Positions 1-4,613 of a stretch of DNA of 5,312 bases are shown here, piece by piece (positions within the stretch are counted from its first letter, which is position 1; each line of letters opens with the position of its first letter). The notes beneath the pieces are model-generated. The model was given only the letters and a program-made list of their open reading frames with translations. It was not told where the DNA came from and ran no database searches. Origin of the DNA: Massilia sp. UBA2709 (GTDB lineage Bacteria; Pseudomonadota; Gammaproteobacteria; Burkholderiales; Burkholderiaceae_D); NCBI GenBank assembly GCA_002354135.1, contig DEKZ01000395.1:1-5312 (forward strand). Direction: 5' to 3'. The position numbers were made by a program, and so were the translations under genes.

Positions 1-1746
1 GTGCTCTACGTCGGCAAGGCGCGCAACCTGAAGAACCGCGTATCGAGCTACTTCCAGAAGAACCTGTCGAGCCCGCGCATTGCGATGATGGTCTCGCAGA
101 TCGCGCACCTGGAAACGACGGTCACCCACAGCGAGGCCGAAGCCCTGATCCTGGAAAACAACCTGATCAAGGCGCTCAAGCCCCGTTACAATATCCTGTT
201 CCGCGACGACAAGTCCTATCCCTACCTGAAGATCACGGGTGGCGACTTTCCGCGCATGGCGTATTACCGCGGCGCCCTGGACAAGAAGAGCCAGTATTTC
301 GGGCCTTTTCCGAGCGCATGGGCGGTCAAGGAATCGATCCAGATCCTGCAGAAGGTCTTCATGCTGCGCACCTGCGAGGACAGCGTGTACGCCAACCGCA
401 CGCGCCCCTGCCTGCTGCACCAGATCGGACGCTGCAGCGGCCCCTGCGTGAACCTGATCGACAAGGACGAATACCGGGTCGACGTCGAGAACGCCGCGAA
501 ATTCCTGCGCGGGCGCCAGACCGAGGTCATGGAAGACCTGCAGGCCAAGATGCACGGCTTTGCCGAAAAGCTGATGTTCGAGCAGGCGGCGGGCGTGCGC
601 AACCAGATCCAGTCGCTCTCGCGCGTGCTGCACCAGCAGAGCATGGAAACGACCGGCGACGCCGACGTCGACATCATCGCCGTGGTGGTGCAGGGCGGAC
701 GCGCCTGCGTCAACCTGGCCATGGTGCGCGGCGGGCGCCACCTGGGCGACCGCGCCTATTTCCCGACCCAGGTCGGCGAGGCGATCGCCGAGCAGTCGAT
801 CGAATGCGAGGTGCTGGCCGCCTTCCTGGTCCAGCACTACACCGACAAGTTCATTCCGAACTGCCTGATCCTGAACATCGAGTTCGACCAGCCGGAACTG
901 ATGGTGGCCCTGACCGAGCAGTGCGGGCACCGGATCAACCTGATCTTCCAGCCCCAGGGCCAGCGCCGCCAATGGCTTGAGCTCGCTCAAAAAGGGGCGG
1001 AGATTTCCCTGGCGCGGCTGTTGTCTGAACAAGGGTCGCAGCAGTCGCGCACTCGCGCCCTGGCTGAAACGTTGTCGCTGGACGCGACCGACCTCGAATC
1101 CCTGCGCATCGAGTGCTTCGACATCAGCCACACGGCGGGCGAAGCGACCCAGGCATCCTGCGTGGTCTTCCACCACCACGCCATGCAGAACTCGGAATAC
1201 CGGCGCTTCAACATCAACGGCATCACGCCGGGCGACGACTACGCCGCGATGCGGCAGGTGCTGACGCGCCGCTACGAGAAGGTCGCCAGCGGCGACGGCG
1301 TCATGCCGGACGTGGTGCTGGTCGACGGCGGCAAGGGCCAGGTCGAGATGGCGCGCCAGGTGTTTTCCGAGCTCGGCCTCGACATCAGCCTGATCGTCGG
1401 CGTGGCGAAAGGGGAGGGGCGCAGGGTTGGCCTGGAAACCCTGATCTTTGCCGACGGCCGCGCGCCCCAGGAGCTCGGCAAGGAATCGGCCGCGCTGATG
1501 CTGGTCGCCCTGATCCGCGACGAAGCTCACCGCTTCGCCATCACCGGCATGCGCGCCAAGCGCGCCAAGGCGCGCCAGGCCTCGCGCCTCGAGGAAATCG
1601 AAGGCATCGGCGCCAAGCGCCGCCAGCGCCTGCTGGCCCGCTTCGGCGGCCTGCGCGGCGTGATCGACGCCAGCGTCGAAGACCTGTGCCAGGTCGAGGG
1701 GATTTCGACCGCGCTGGCCGAAGAGATTTACCGGCAGCTGCACTGA
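1..1746 (+). CDS. uvrC: UvrABC system protein C, excinuclease subunit (5'-truncated by window)
   Basis: UvrC makes the 3' and then the 5' incision around a lesion bound by UvrB in nucleotide excision repair; it acts in the cytosol. The first codon, GTG, reads as an internal valine: full-length UvrC has about 25-30 more residues carrying the GIY half of the GIY-YIG nuclease, so this is a partial gene, not a true start. Visible here: the YVGKA half of GIY-YIG at residues 3-7, with likely catalytic R8, E52 and N64; a four-cysteine cluster C125, C137, C145, C149, whose spacing matches the [4Fe-4S] ligands reported for E. coli UvrC; a UVR (UvrB-binding) helix pair at about 175-212; the RNase H-like 5'-incision domain with D374 (FDISH), D442 (VDGGKGQ) and H510 (RDEAH); and two C-terminal helix-hairpin-helix motifs at about 534-577. 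All key residues are present and there is no frameshift. The gene ends in TGA at 1744-1746. Identification is firm. Confidence 0.97.
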   Translation: MLYVGKARNLKNRVSSYFQKNLSSPRIAMMVSQIAHLETTVTHSEAEALILENNLIKALKPRYNILFRDDKSYPYLKITGGDFPRMAYYRGALDKKSQYFGPFPSAWAVKESIQILQKVFMLRTCEDSVYANRTRPCLLHQIGRCSGPCVNLIDKDEYRVDVENAAKFLRGRQTEVMEDLQAKMHGFAEKLMFEQAAGVRNQIQSLSRVLHQQSMETTGDADVDIIAVVVQGGRACVNLAMVRGGRHLGDRAYFPTQVGEAIAEQSIECEVLAAFLVQHYTDKFIPNCLILNIEFDQPELMVALTEQCGHRINLIFQPQGQRRQWLELAQKGAEISLARLLSEQGSQQSRTRALAETLSLDATDLESLRIECFDISHTAGEATQASCVVFHHHAMQNSEYRRFNINGITPGDDYAAMRQVLTRRYEKVASGDGVMPDVVLVDGGKGQVEMARQVFSELGLDISLIVGVAKGEGRRVGLETLIFADGRAPQELGKESAALMLVALIRDEAHRFAITGMRAKRAKARQASRLEEIEGIGAKRRQRLLARFGGLRGVIDASVEDLCQVEGISTALAEEIYRQLH

Positions 1747-1802
1747 CGCGTTCAGGCGACGCCGGATCGGCCGCGTTGTTTCAAGTACCGGTTGAACGCG
1801 TG

Positions 1803-1826
1803 GGCGGCGCACCGGCCGCCTTCATT
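1803..1826 (+). terminator. possible uvrC terminator hairpin
   Basis: GGCGGC (1803-1808) pairs with GCCGCC (1815-1820) across a 6-nt loop and is followed by TTCATT, a poor U-tract. It lies 57 bp after the uvrC stop, just past a larger 9-bp inverted repeat (1746-1754 / 1793-1801). It could be a weak intrinsic terminator or only a structured GC-rich spacer. Confidence 0.3.
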
Positions 1827-1844
1827 TCAATAGATGGTGTAGCC

Positions 1845-1856
1845 GCCCACCCTACG
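1845..1856 (-). repeat. partial REP-like half-site GCCCACCCTACG
   Basis: These 12 bases are the exact reverse complement of 1888-1899 in the next repeat arm, so they can form a 12-bp stem with a 31-nt loop. It appears to be a third, incomplete unit of the family at 1884-1917 and 2021-2054, giving alternating orientation (minus, plus, minus). Confidence 0.6.
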
Positions 1857-1883
1857 GGCACCGATAACGCTCGCGTATCTGTG

Positions 1884-1917
1884 TTTTCGTAGGGTGGGCT
1901 CTTGAGCCCACGCGGTA
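1884..1917 (+). repeat. REP/MITE-like inverted repeat, left arm (34 bp)
   Basis: This arm is the reverse complement of 2021-2054 with one mismatch in 34 positions. It carries CGTAGGGTGGGC followed by an internal small palindrome: GTGGGCTC, two bases, GAGCCCAC. Sequences starting GTAGGGTGGGC are a familiar dispersed intergenic repeat type in proteobacteria. The pair encloses 103 bp with no open frame of note, so the whole 1884-2054 unit (171 bp) looks like a BIME (paired REP) or a transposase-less MITE. No target-site duplication is evident just outside the arms. Confidence 0.7.
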
Positions 1918-2020
1918 CGACGGTTGACCTTTCGCGGCTGTTCGCGGAGCGCCCGCAGCGTCTCATACGGTCTGAATACGTTCCCCGGCTCCGTTCGCTT
2001 GCTCGACCGGACATGCGCTC

Positions 2021-2054
2021 TACCGCGTGGGCTCGAGAGCCCACCCTACGAAAA
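2021..2054 (-). repeat. REP/MITE-like inverted repeat, right arm (34 bp)
   Basis: Reverse-complement partner of 1884-1917, differing only at the centre of the small palindrome (GTGGGCTC-GA-GAGCCCAC here against GTGGGCTC-TT-GAGCCCAC). In RNA the two arms could form a 34-bp stem, or each could fold alone into an 8-bp hairpin. The arm ends about 118 bp before the pgsA start. Confidence 0.7.
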
Positions 2055-2171
2055 GCCACCCCGACCCTCATCGGACTATTCGTTACAGCAGAGCTCAACT
2101 AGTCCAATTTGCAATACCCATGTAGACTAGCGGCGCACGCTTTTTTAACGGTAAGCCAGTTCGCGCCTTTT

Positions 2172-2750
2172 ATGCCTTTTAACATCCCGATTCTCCTGAC
2201 CTGGTTACGTGTAGCACTCATCCCCCTGGTTGTCGGCGTCTACTATCTCCCCGAACACTGGCTTACCCGTCCCGAACAGAACCTGGCGGCGACGCTCGTG
2301 TTCATCATCGCGGCGGTGACCGACTGGTTCGACGGTTTCCTGGCGCGGCGCTGGAACGAGACCTCGACCTTCGGCGCCTTCCTCGACCCGGTCGCGGACA
2401 AGCTGATGGTCGCCGGCGCCTTGCTGATGCTGATCCAGCTGCAGCGTGTCGACGCGGTCATCGCCTTCATCATCATCGGACGCGAGATCACCATCTCGGC
2501 CCTGCGCGAATGGATGGCGGAAATCGGCGCCCGCAAGTCGGTTGCCGTCAGCTCGCTGGGGAAGGTGAAGACGGCCGCCCAGATGGCCGCGATCCCGATG
2601 CTGCTCTTCCATGACACGCTGCTCGGCATCGATATGCAGTACTGGGGCAAGATCCTGCTGTGGGTCGCCGGCGTACTGACGGTGTGGTCGATGTTCTACT
2701 ACCTGCGCCGTGCCTGGCCGCTGATCAAGGAAAAAAGCGGGAATCTGTAA
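2172..2750 (+). CDS. pgsA: CDP-diacylglycerol--glycerol-3-phosphate 3-phosphatidyltransferase (PGP synthase)
   Basis: PgsA transfers the phosphatidyl group from CDP-diacylglycerol to sn-glycerol-3-phosphate, the committed step toward phosphatidylglycerol and cardiolipin, in the inner membrane. The 192-residue product has the full CDP-alcohol phosphatidyltransferase signature: D51, D54-G55, A58-R59, G68, D72 and D76, with the exact 8- and 3-residue spacings. These aspartates bind the divalent metal and CDP moiety. Hydrophobic segments lie at about 7-26, 38-50, 78-102, 134-147 and 160-178. I chose the ATG at 2172 because MPFNIP..LTWLR is the usual PgsA N-terminus and 192 residues is close to the family length. 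An in-frame upstream ATG at 2109 would add 21 residues unlike the family. No good Shine-Dalgarno precedes 2172. The uvrC-pgsA-tRNA-Gly-tRNA-Cys order is as in E. coli. Transcription may run on into the tRNA genes, since no terminator is seen between 2750 and the tRNA promoter. Confidence 0.95.
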   Translation: MPFNIPILLTWLRVALIPLVVGVYYLPEHWLTRPEQNLAATLVFIIAAVTDWFDGFLARRWNETSTFGAFLDPVADKLMVAGALLMLIQLQRVDAVIAFIIIGREITISALREWMAEIGARKSVAVSSLGKVKTAAQMAAIPMLLFHDTLLGIDMQYWGKILLWVAGVLTVWSMFYYLRRAWPLIKEKSGNL

Positions 2751-2769
2751 GATTACTTCTTCGTCATCC

Positions 2770-2797
2770 TTGACGTACGGATCAGATAGTCTATAAT
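2770..2797 (+). promoter_or_regulatory. sigma70 promoter of the tRNA-Gly/tRNA-Cys operon
   Basis: A -35 TTGACG (2770-2775) and a perfect -10 TATAAT (2792-2797) are separated by 16 bp. The start site should fall near 2804, leaving a leader of about 36 nt before the first tRNA. It is the strongest promoter in the window and sits 20 bp after the pgsA stop, as expected for a stable-RNA operon. Confidence 0.85.
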
Positions 2798-2839
2798 GCT
2801 TGCCTGTTGCGAACGACATCGCAGCAAACGAAAGACGAA

Positions 2840-2915
2840 GCGGGAGTAGCTCAGTTGGTAGAGCGCAACCTTGCCAAGGTTGAGGTCGAGAGTTCGAGAC
2901 TCTTCTCCCGCTCCA
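2840..2915 (+). tRNA. tRNA-Gly(GCC), copy 1
   Basis: A complete 76-nt cloverleaf. The acceptor stem GCGGGAG pairs with CTCCCGC; the D-arm is GCTC/GAGC; the anticodon stem is CAACC/GGTTG with loop TTGCCAA, so the anticodon GCC lies at 2873-2875; the T-loop is TTCGAGA; the discriminator is T and CCA is encoded (2913-2915). It reads GGC and GGT glycine codons, GGC being abundant in a GC-rich genome. It is first in the tRNA operon and identical to copies 2-4. Confidence 0.97.
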
Positions 2916-2973
2916 GAATTTGCGATGATGTCGAAGCGATAAGCAGTAAGATAAGCGGCAGTAACAAGTTGTC

Positions 2974-3002
2974 TTGGAAGTTGAAACGATTTCTGCGATA
3001 AT
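2974..3002 (+). promoter_or_regulatory. possible internal promoter before tRNA-Gly copy 2
   Basis: TTGGAA (2974-2979), a 17-bp spacer and GATAAT (2997-3002) sit in the long 102-bp spacer between tRNA-Gly copies 1 and 2. The predicted start is near 3009, just before the tRNA at 3018. The match is 4/6 and 5/6 to consensus. It would explain why this spacer is much longer than the other two (37 and 30 bp). It could be chance, because this spacer is less GC-rich than its surroundings. Confidence 0.4.
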
Positions 3003-3017
3003 GCGTGTCTCCAGAAT

Positions 3018-3093
3018 GCGGGAGTAGCTCAGTTGGTAGAGCGCAACCTTGCCAAGGTTGAGGTCGAGAGTTCGAGACTCTTCTCCCGCTCCA
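3018..3093 (+). tRNA. tRNA-Gly(GCC), copy 2
   Basis: Identical over all 76 nt to copy 1, with the anticodon at 3051-3053 and an encoded CCA. The 102-bp spacer before it may carry its own promoter, and the last bases of that spacer (CTCCAGAAT at 3009-3017) repeat the 3' end and flank of copy 1. Confidence 0.97.
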
Positions 3094-3130
3094 TTCAGGA
3101 GCATTGATAGTAAGAAGTAAAACACTCCGT

Positions 3131-3206
3131 GCGGGAGTAGCTCAGTTGGTAGAGCGCAACCTTGCCAAGGTTGAGGTCGAGAGTTCGAGACTCTTCTCCC
3201 GCTCCA
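3131..3206 (+). tRNA. tRNA-Gly(GCC), copy 3
   Basis: Identical over 76 nt to the other copies; anticodon at 3164-3166, CCA encoded. Separated by 37 bp from copy 2, too little for a separate promoter, so it should be processed from the same precursor. Confidence 0.97.
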
Positions 3207-3236
3207 TGAAGCGAGTGTCATTAGCAGGACTCCTAA

Positions 3237-3312
3237 GCGGGAGTAGCTCAGTTGGTAGAGCGCAACCTTGCCAAGGTTGAGGTCGAGAGTTCGAGACTCT
3301 TCTCCCGCTCCA
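3237..3312 (+). tRNA. tRNA-Gly(GCC), copy 4
   Basis: Identical over 76 nt to the other copies; anticodon at 3270-3272, CCA encoded. It lies 30 bp after copy 3 and 77 bp before the tRNA-Cys gene. Its 3' flank (GAATT) matches that of copy 1, hinting that copies arose by duplication of a unit including some flank. Confidence 0.97.
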
Positions 3313-3340
3313 GAATTCAGAGAAGACATTGCTTCTCATG

Positions 3341-3494
3341 TTGATTTGGCTCCATAACCCGCCAGCTCAGCAGTCTTACCATATACTCTGGCGAGGTAGC
3401 AAAGCGGTTATGCAGCGGCCTGCAAAGCCGTCTAGACGGGTTCGACTCCCGTCCTCGCCTCCAGAAAAACGCGGATCGCCGGCTTTTGCCGGCG
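3341..3494 (+). repeat. tRNA-Cys duplication unit, copy A
   Basis: This 154-bp segment (49-nt upstream flank, tRNA-Cys, 13-nt linker, terminator hairpin) is colinear with 3890-4044. By hand count about 130 of 155 aligned columns match, with one net indel. The upstream flank keeps a perfect 17-nt block, CCGCCAGCTCAGCAGTC (3359-3375). The two units flank the small membrane-protein gene. Confidence 0.75.
3390..3463 (+). tRNA. tRNA-Cys(GCA)
   Basis: A complete 74-nt cloverleaf. Acceptor GGCGAGG/CCTCGCC; short D-stem GCA/TGC; anticodon stem GCGGC/GCCGT (one G-T wobble) with loop CTGCAAA, so the anticodon GCA is at 3422-3424; T-stem ACGGG/CCCGT with loop TTCGACT; discriminator T, as expected for cysteine tRNAs; CCA encoded. 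It is the last tRNA of the operon, directly followed by a strong terminator. This is the intact copy; compare the one at 3939-4013. It corresponds in position to E. coli cysT. Confidence 0.96.
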
Positions 3495-3498
3495 TTTT
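3477..3498 (+). terminator. intrinsic terminator of the tRNA operon
   Basis: CGCCGGC (3477-3483), loop TTTT, GCCGGCG (3488-3494), then TTTT (3495-3498). A perfect 7-bp GC stem with a U-tract begins 14 nt after the tRNA-Cys CCA. Confidence 0.88.
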
Positions 3499-3527
3499 GC
3501 ATTTCTGGATCAGTTCAAGATTCCAAA

Positions 3528-3785
3528 ATGACCACCCGTCGCGACATCACCACCCTCAAGGAAGCCTGCGCGCTCACGCTGCGTGTCTGGCGCCAGGCCT
3601 ATCCCTTTTTCCTCAGCATCGAGCTCTGGCTGATGGTGCTGGTCGCCGGCGCCACCGTCGGCGGCCTCTTCCTCGCCGTCCTGCACGACGCGCGCAGCCT
3701 GCTGGCGTTCGGCTTTGCGATCGGCTACGTCGCGCTGCGCTCGGTCCTGCACGTCAAACGCATCCTCAGCTGGCCGTTCATCTGA
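3528..3785 (+). CDS. small two-helix membrane protein, function unknown
   Basis: The 85-residue product belongs to no family I recognise. It has a basic, polar N-terminus (about 1-24, with R4, R5, K11, R19, R22), a hydrophobic helix at about 27-51, a short polar turn (HDARS, 53-57), a second helix at about 58-76, and a basic tail HVKRILSWPFI. This suggests a two-pass inner-membrane protein with both ends in the cytoplasm by the positive-inside rule. Codons are strongly G/C-ending like uvrC, which supports a real gene. The ATG at 3528 is preferred; an in-frame TTG at 3486 lies inside the tRNA terminator. No clear Shine-Dalgarno precedes the ATG, and only 29 bp separate it from the terminator, so its promoter is unclear and read-through from the tRNA operon is possible. 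It is bracketed by the two tRNA-Cys units. Confidence 0.68.
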   Translation: MTTRRDITTLKEACALTLRVWRQAYPFFLSIELWLMVLVAGATVGGLFLAVLHDARSLLAFGFAIGYVALRSVLHVKRILSWPFI

Positions 3786-3795
3786 GGGTGCGTGG

Positions 3796-3818
3796 CGGTC
3801 GCAAGGGAGTGGCGACCG
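3796..3818 (+). terminator. hairpin after the small membrane-protein gene
   Basis: CGGTCGC (3796-3802) pairs perfectly with GCGACCG (3812-3818) across a 9-nt loop, 11 bp after the stop codon. No T-run follows, so termination is possible but unproven; it may only protect the 3' end. Confidence 0.3.
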
Positions 3819-3889
3819 GCGGAAGTTGGCGGGACCATGTGTCTCGATCGATTGCTGCCGGGTATCCGGTTAGGGAAGTGCGCCTCGGC

Positions 3890-4044
3890 TTGATTTTCCT
3901 CATCGCTCCGCCAGCTCAGCAGTCGTACTATGAAGTCTGGCGAGGTAGCAAAGCGGTCATGCAACGGCCTGCAAAGCCGGTCAGACGTGGTTCGACTCCC
4001 GTCCTCGCCTCCAGAACTACCCACATCGCCGGCTCTTGCCGGCG
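3890..4044 (+). repeat. tRNA-Cys duplication unit, copy B
   Basis: Diverged second copy of 3341-3494. It shares the starting TTGATTT, the perfect 17-nt block (3908-3924), the tRNA body and the CGCCGGC-TCTT-GCCGGCG hairpin at the same offsets. Divergence is greatest in the flanks, yet their lengths are unchanged, which favours duplication of the whole unit followed by point mutation rather than insertion of a tRNA alone. Confidence 0.75.
3939..4013 (+). tRNA. second tRNA-Cys(GCA), structurally irregular, possible pseudo-tRNA
   Basis: 75 nt, 69 of 75 aligned columns identical to the tRNA-Cys at 3390. Acceptor stem, D-arm, anticodon loop (CTGCAAA, anticodon GCA at 3971-3973), T-loop, discriminator T and encoded CCA are intact. 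Two defects stand out. The 5' T-stem strand reads ACGTGG instead of ACGGG, so an unpaired T is bulged in the T-stem. The first anticodon-stem pair becomes A opposite G (ACGGC/GCCGG), unless one G is bulged and A pairs with the following T. The variable loop also differs. It may be a decaying duplicate, a tolerated variant, or a read error. No promoter consensus is obvious upstream, although it has its own terminator-like hairpin. Confidence 0.62.
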
Positions 4045-4053
4045 ATGTGCTTT
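4022..4053 (+). terminator. strong hairpin / intrinsic terminator after second tRNA-Cys
   Basis: A perfect 12-bp stem, CACATCGCCGGC (4022-4033) with GCCGGCGATGTG (4038-4049), loop TCTT, followed by CTTT and more pyrimidines. The stem is longer than in copy A: the linker has changed so that five more pairs form below the shared seven, which suggests selection to keep a terminator here. Confidence 0.65.
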
Positions 4054-4115
4054 CCGCTTTTCCGTTTCTCCTGATTCCGCTGATCCCGAACCGAACGGGC
4101 CAGGATGCGCGGGCT

Positions 4116-4124
4116 TGGTATGCT
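4116..4124 (+). promoter_or_regulatory. possible extended -10 promoter for the DUF1622 gene
   Basis: TG-G-TATGCT fits an extended -10 element; no -35 is recognisable at 17 bp. A start near 4131 would give a roughly 93-nt leader that is very GC-rich and self-complementary (about 4138-4197), including TCTCG-CGCA-CGAGA at 4124-4137. Tentative. Confidence 0.25.
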
Positions 4125-4213
4125 CTCGCGCACGAGACCGGTAAGCCGGCGCGGGGTCGCGGCCAAGCGCGCGGCCGTGCGCCCGGCGCGCGTCTCATAC
4201 CCATGTCGATGCG

Positions 4214-4217
4214 GGAG
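4214..4217 (+). promoter_or_regulatory. Shine-Dalgarno GGAG deciding the DUF1622 start
   Basis: GGAG with a 6-nt gap to the GTG at 4224. The alternative ATG codons at 4203 and 4209 have only GC-rich, non-SD sequence in front, so this site argues for the shorter protein. Confidence 0.55.
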
Positions 4218-4223
4218 AAACAC

Positions 4224-4613
4224 GTGTTCGAAACCGTCGAAATACAGGTCAGGAGCTATGTCGAGTGGCTGCGCCTGATGGTCGAGGCGCTTGGCGCCGT
4301 GGTGATCGCAGCTGGCCTGGTGCTGGTCGTGCTGTCCCTGGCGCGCCACCTCTGGTCCGGGGGAAGCGGCAGCTTCACGCCGATCCGCCTGGCCTTCGCG
4401 CGCTACCTGACGCTGGCGCTGGAGCTGCAGCTCGCCGCCGACATCCTCTCCACGGCCGTGGCGCCCACCTGGGACCGGATCGGCAAGCTGGCCGCGATCG
4501 CCGTGATCCGCACCACGCTCAACTACTTCCTCAACAAGGAAATCAAGGAAGAAAGCGCGGGCGAAGAAGCTGCCGCGCATGCGCGCCGCCGGGAGGCGGA
4601 TAGCGGCGGCTGA
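4224..4613 (+). CDS. DUF1622 family membrane protein
   Basis: The 129-residue product matches the DUF1622 pattern as I know it: a first hydrophobic helix at about 22-41, then the conserved block with R60-Y61-L62, LALELQLAADIL (64-75), APTWDRIGKLAAIAVIRT (80-97) and LNYFLNKE (99-106). Helices are at about 61-80 and 86-104, so it is probably a three-pass inner-membrane protein. The molecular role of the family is unknown. The charged tail (107-129, rich in E, A and R) is low in complexity. I prefer the GTG at 4224 because GGAG (4214-4217) sits six bases before it. In-frame ATGs at 4203 and 4209 would add 7 or 5 residues but lack a ribosome site. No functional link to its neighbours is apparent, and hairpins separate it from the tRNA-Cys copy. 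Confidence 0.87.
   Translation: MFETVEIQVRSYVEWLRLMVEALGAVVIAAGLVLVVLSLARHLWSGGSGSFTPIRLAFARYLTLALELQLAADILSTAVAPTWDRIGKLAAIAVIRTTLNYFLNKEIKEESAGEEAAAHARRREADSGG

Larger units (their letters stand above)
1747..2171. other. uvrC-pgsA intergenic region, non-coding, repeat-bearing
   Basis: This 425-bp gap holds no convincing gene; short open frames on both strands run through the repeats and lack ribosome sites or recognisable products. It contains, in order: a 9-bp inverted repeat overlapping the uvrC stop (1746-1754 with 1793-1801), a GC hairpin at 1803-1820, a 12-bp half-repeat at 1845-1856, the 34-bp inverted arms at 1884-1917 and 2021-2054, and the pgsA leader. The leader has a T-run at 2141-2146 and a GGTAAG at 2150-2155, too far from the pgsA ATG to be a normal Shine-Dalgarno. 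I could not identify a confident pgsA promoter. Confidence 0.7.

Noticed and set aside
1..3. GTG at position 1 as the uvrC start
   Set aside because: The window opens inside the GIY-YIG domain; the family has about 25-30 more N-terminal residues, so this GTG is an internal valine codon.
2099..2128. Possible pgsA promoter using TAGACT (2123-2128) as -10
   Set aside because: The -10 matches 4/6 and no -35 with acceptable spacing is present; too weak to list as a feature.
1902..2130. Short plus-strand frames, and a minus-strand frame at 1781-2098, in the uvrC-pgsA gap
   Set aside because: They run through the inverted repeat, are rich in Arg/Ser/Pro as in random GC-rich frames, and have no recognisable product.
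2840..3312. CRISPR-like array
   Set aside because: Regular repeats with variable spacers catch the eye, but the 76-nt repeats fold as perfect tRNA-Gly cloverleaves and no cas genes are present.
2205..3329. Long minus-strand open frame crossing pgsA and the tRNA-Gly array
   Set aside because: It reads the antisense of pgsA and then the repeated antisense of the tRNA-Gly genes (repeating GAGEESRTLDLNLGK-type peptide), a known kind of false protein from tRNA arrays.
3317..3502. Minus-strand open frame over tRNA-Cys, and a similar one at 3725-4204
   Set aside because: Both include the antisense of tRNA-Cys (GRESNPSRR/RLCRPLH-type peptides), with no start signals; false products of tRNA antisense.
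3390..4013. Genomic island flanked by tRNA att sites
   Set aside because: Integration normally copies only the 3' end of a tRNA. Here the upstream flank, the whole tRNA and the terminator are duplicated, and there is no integrase, so segmental duplication is simpler.
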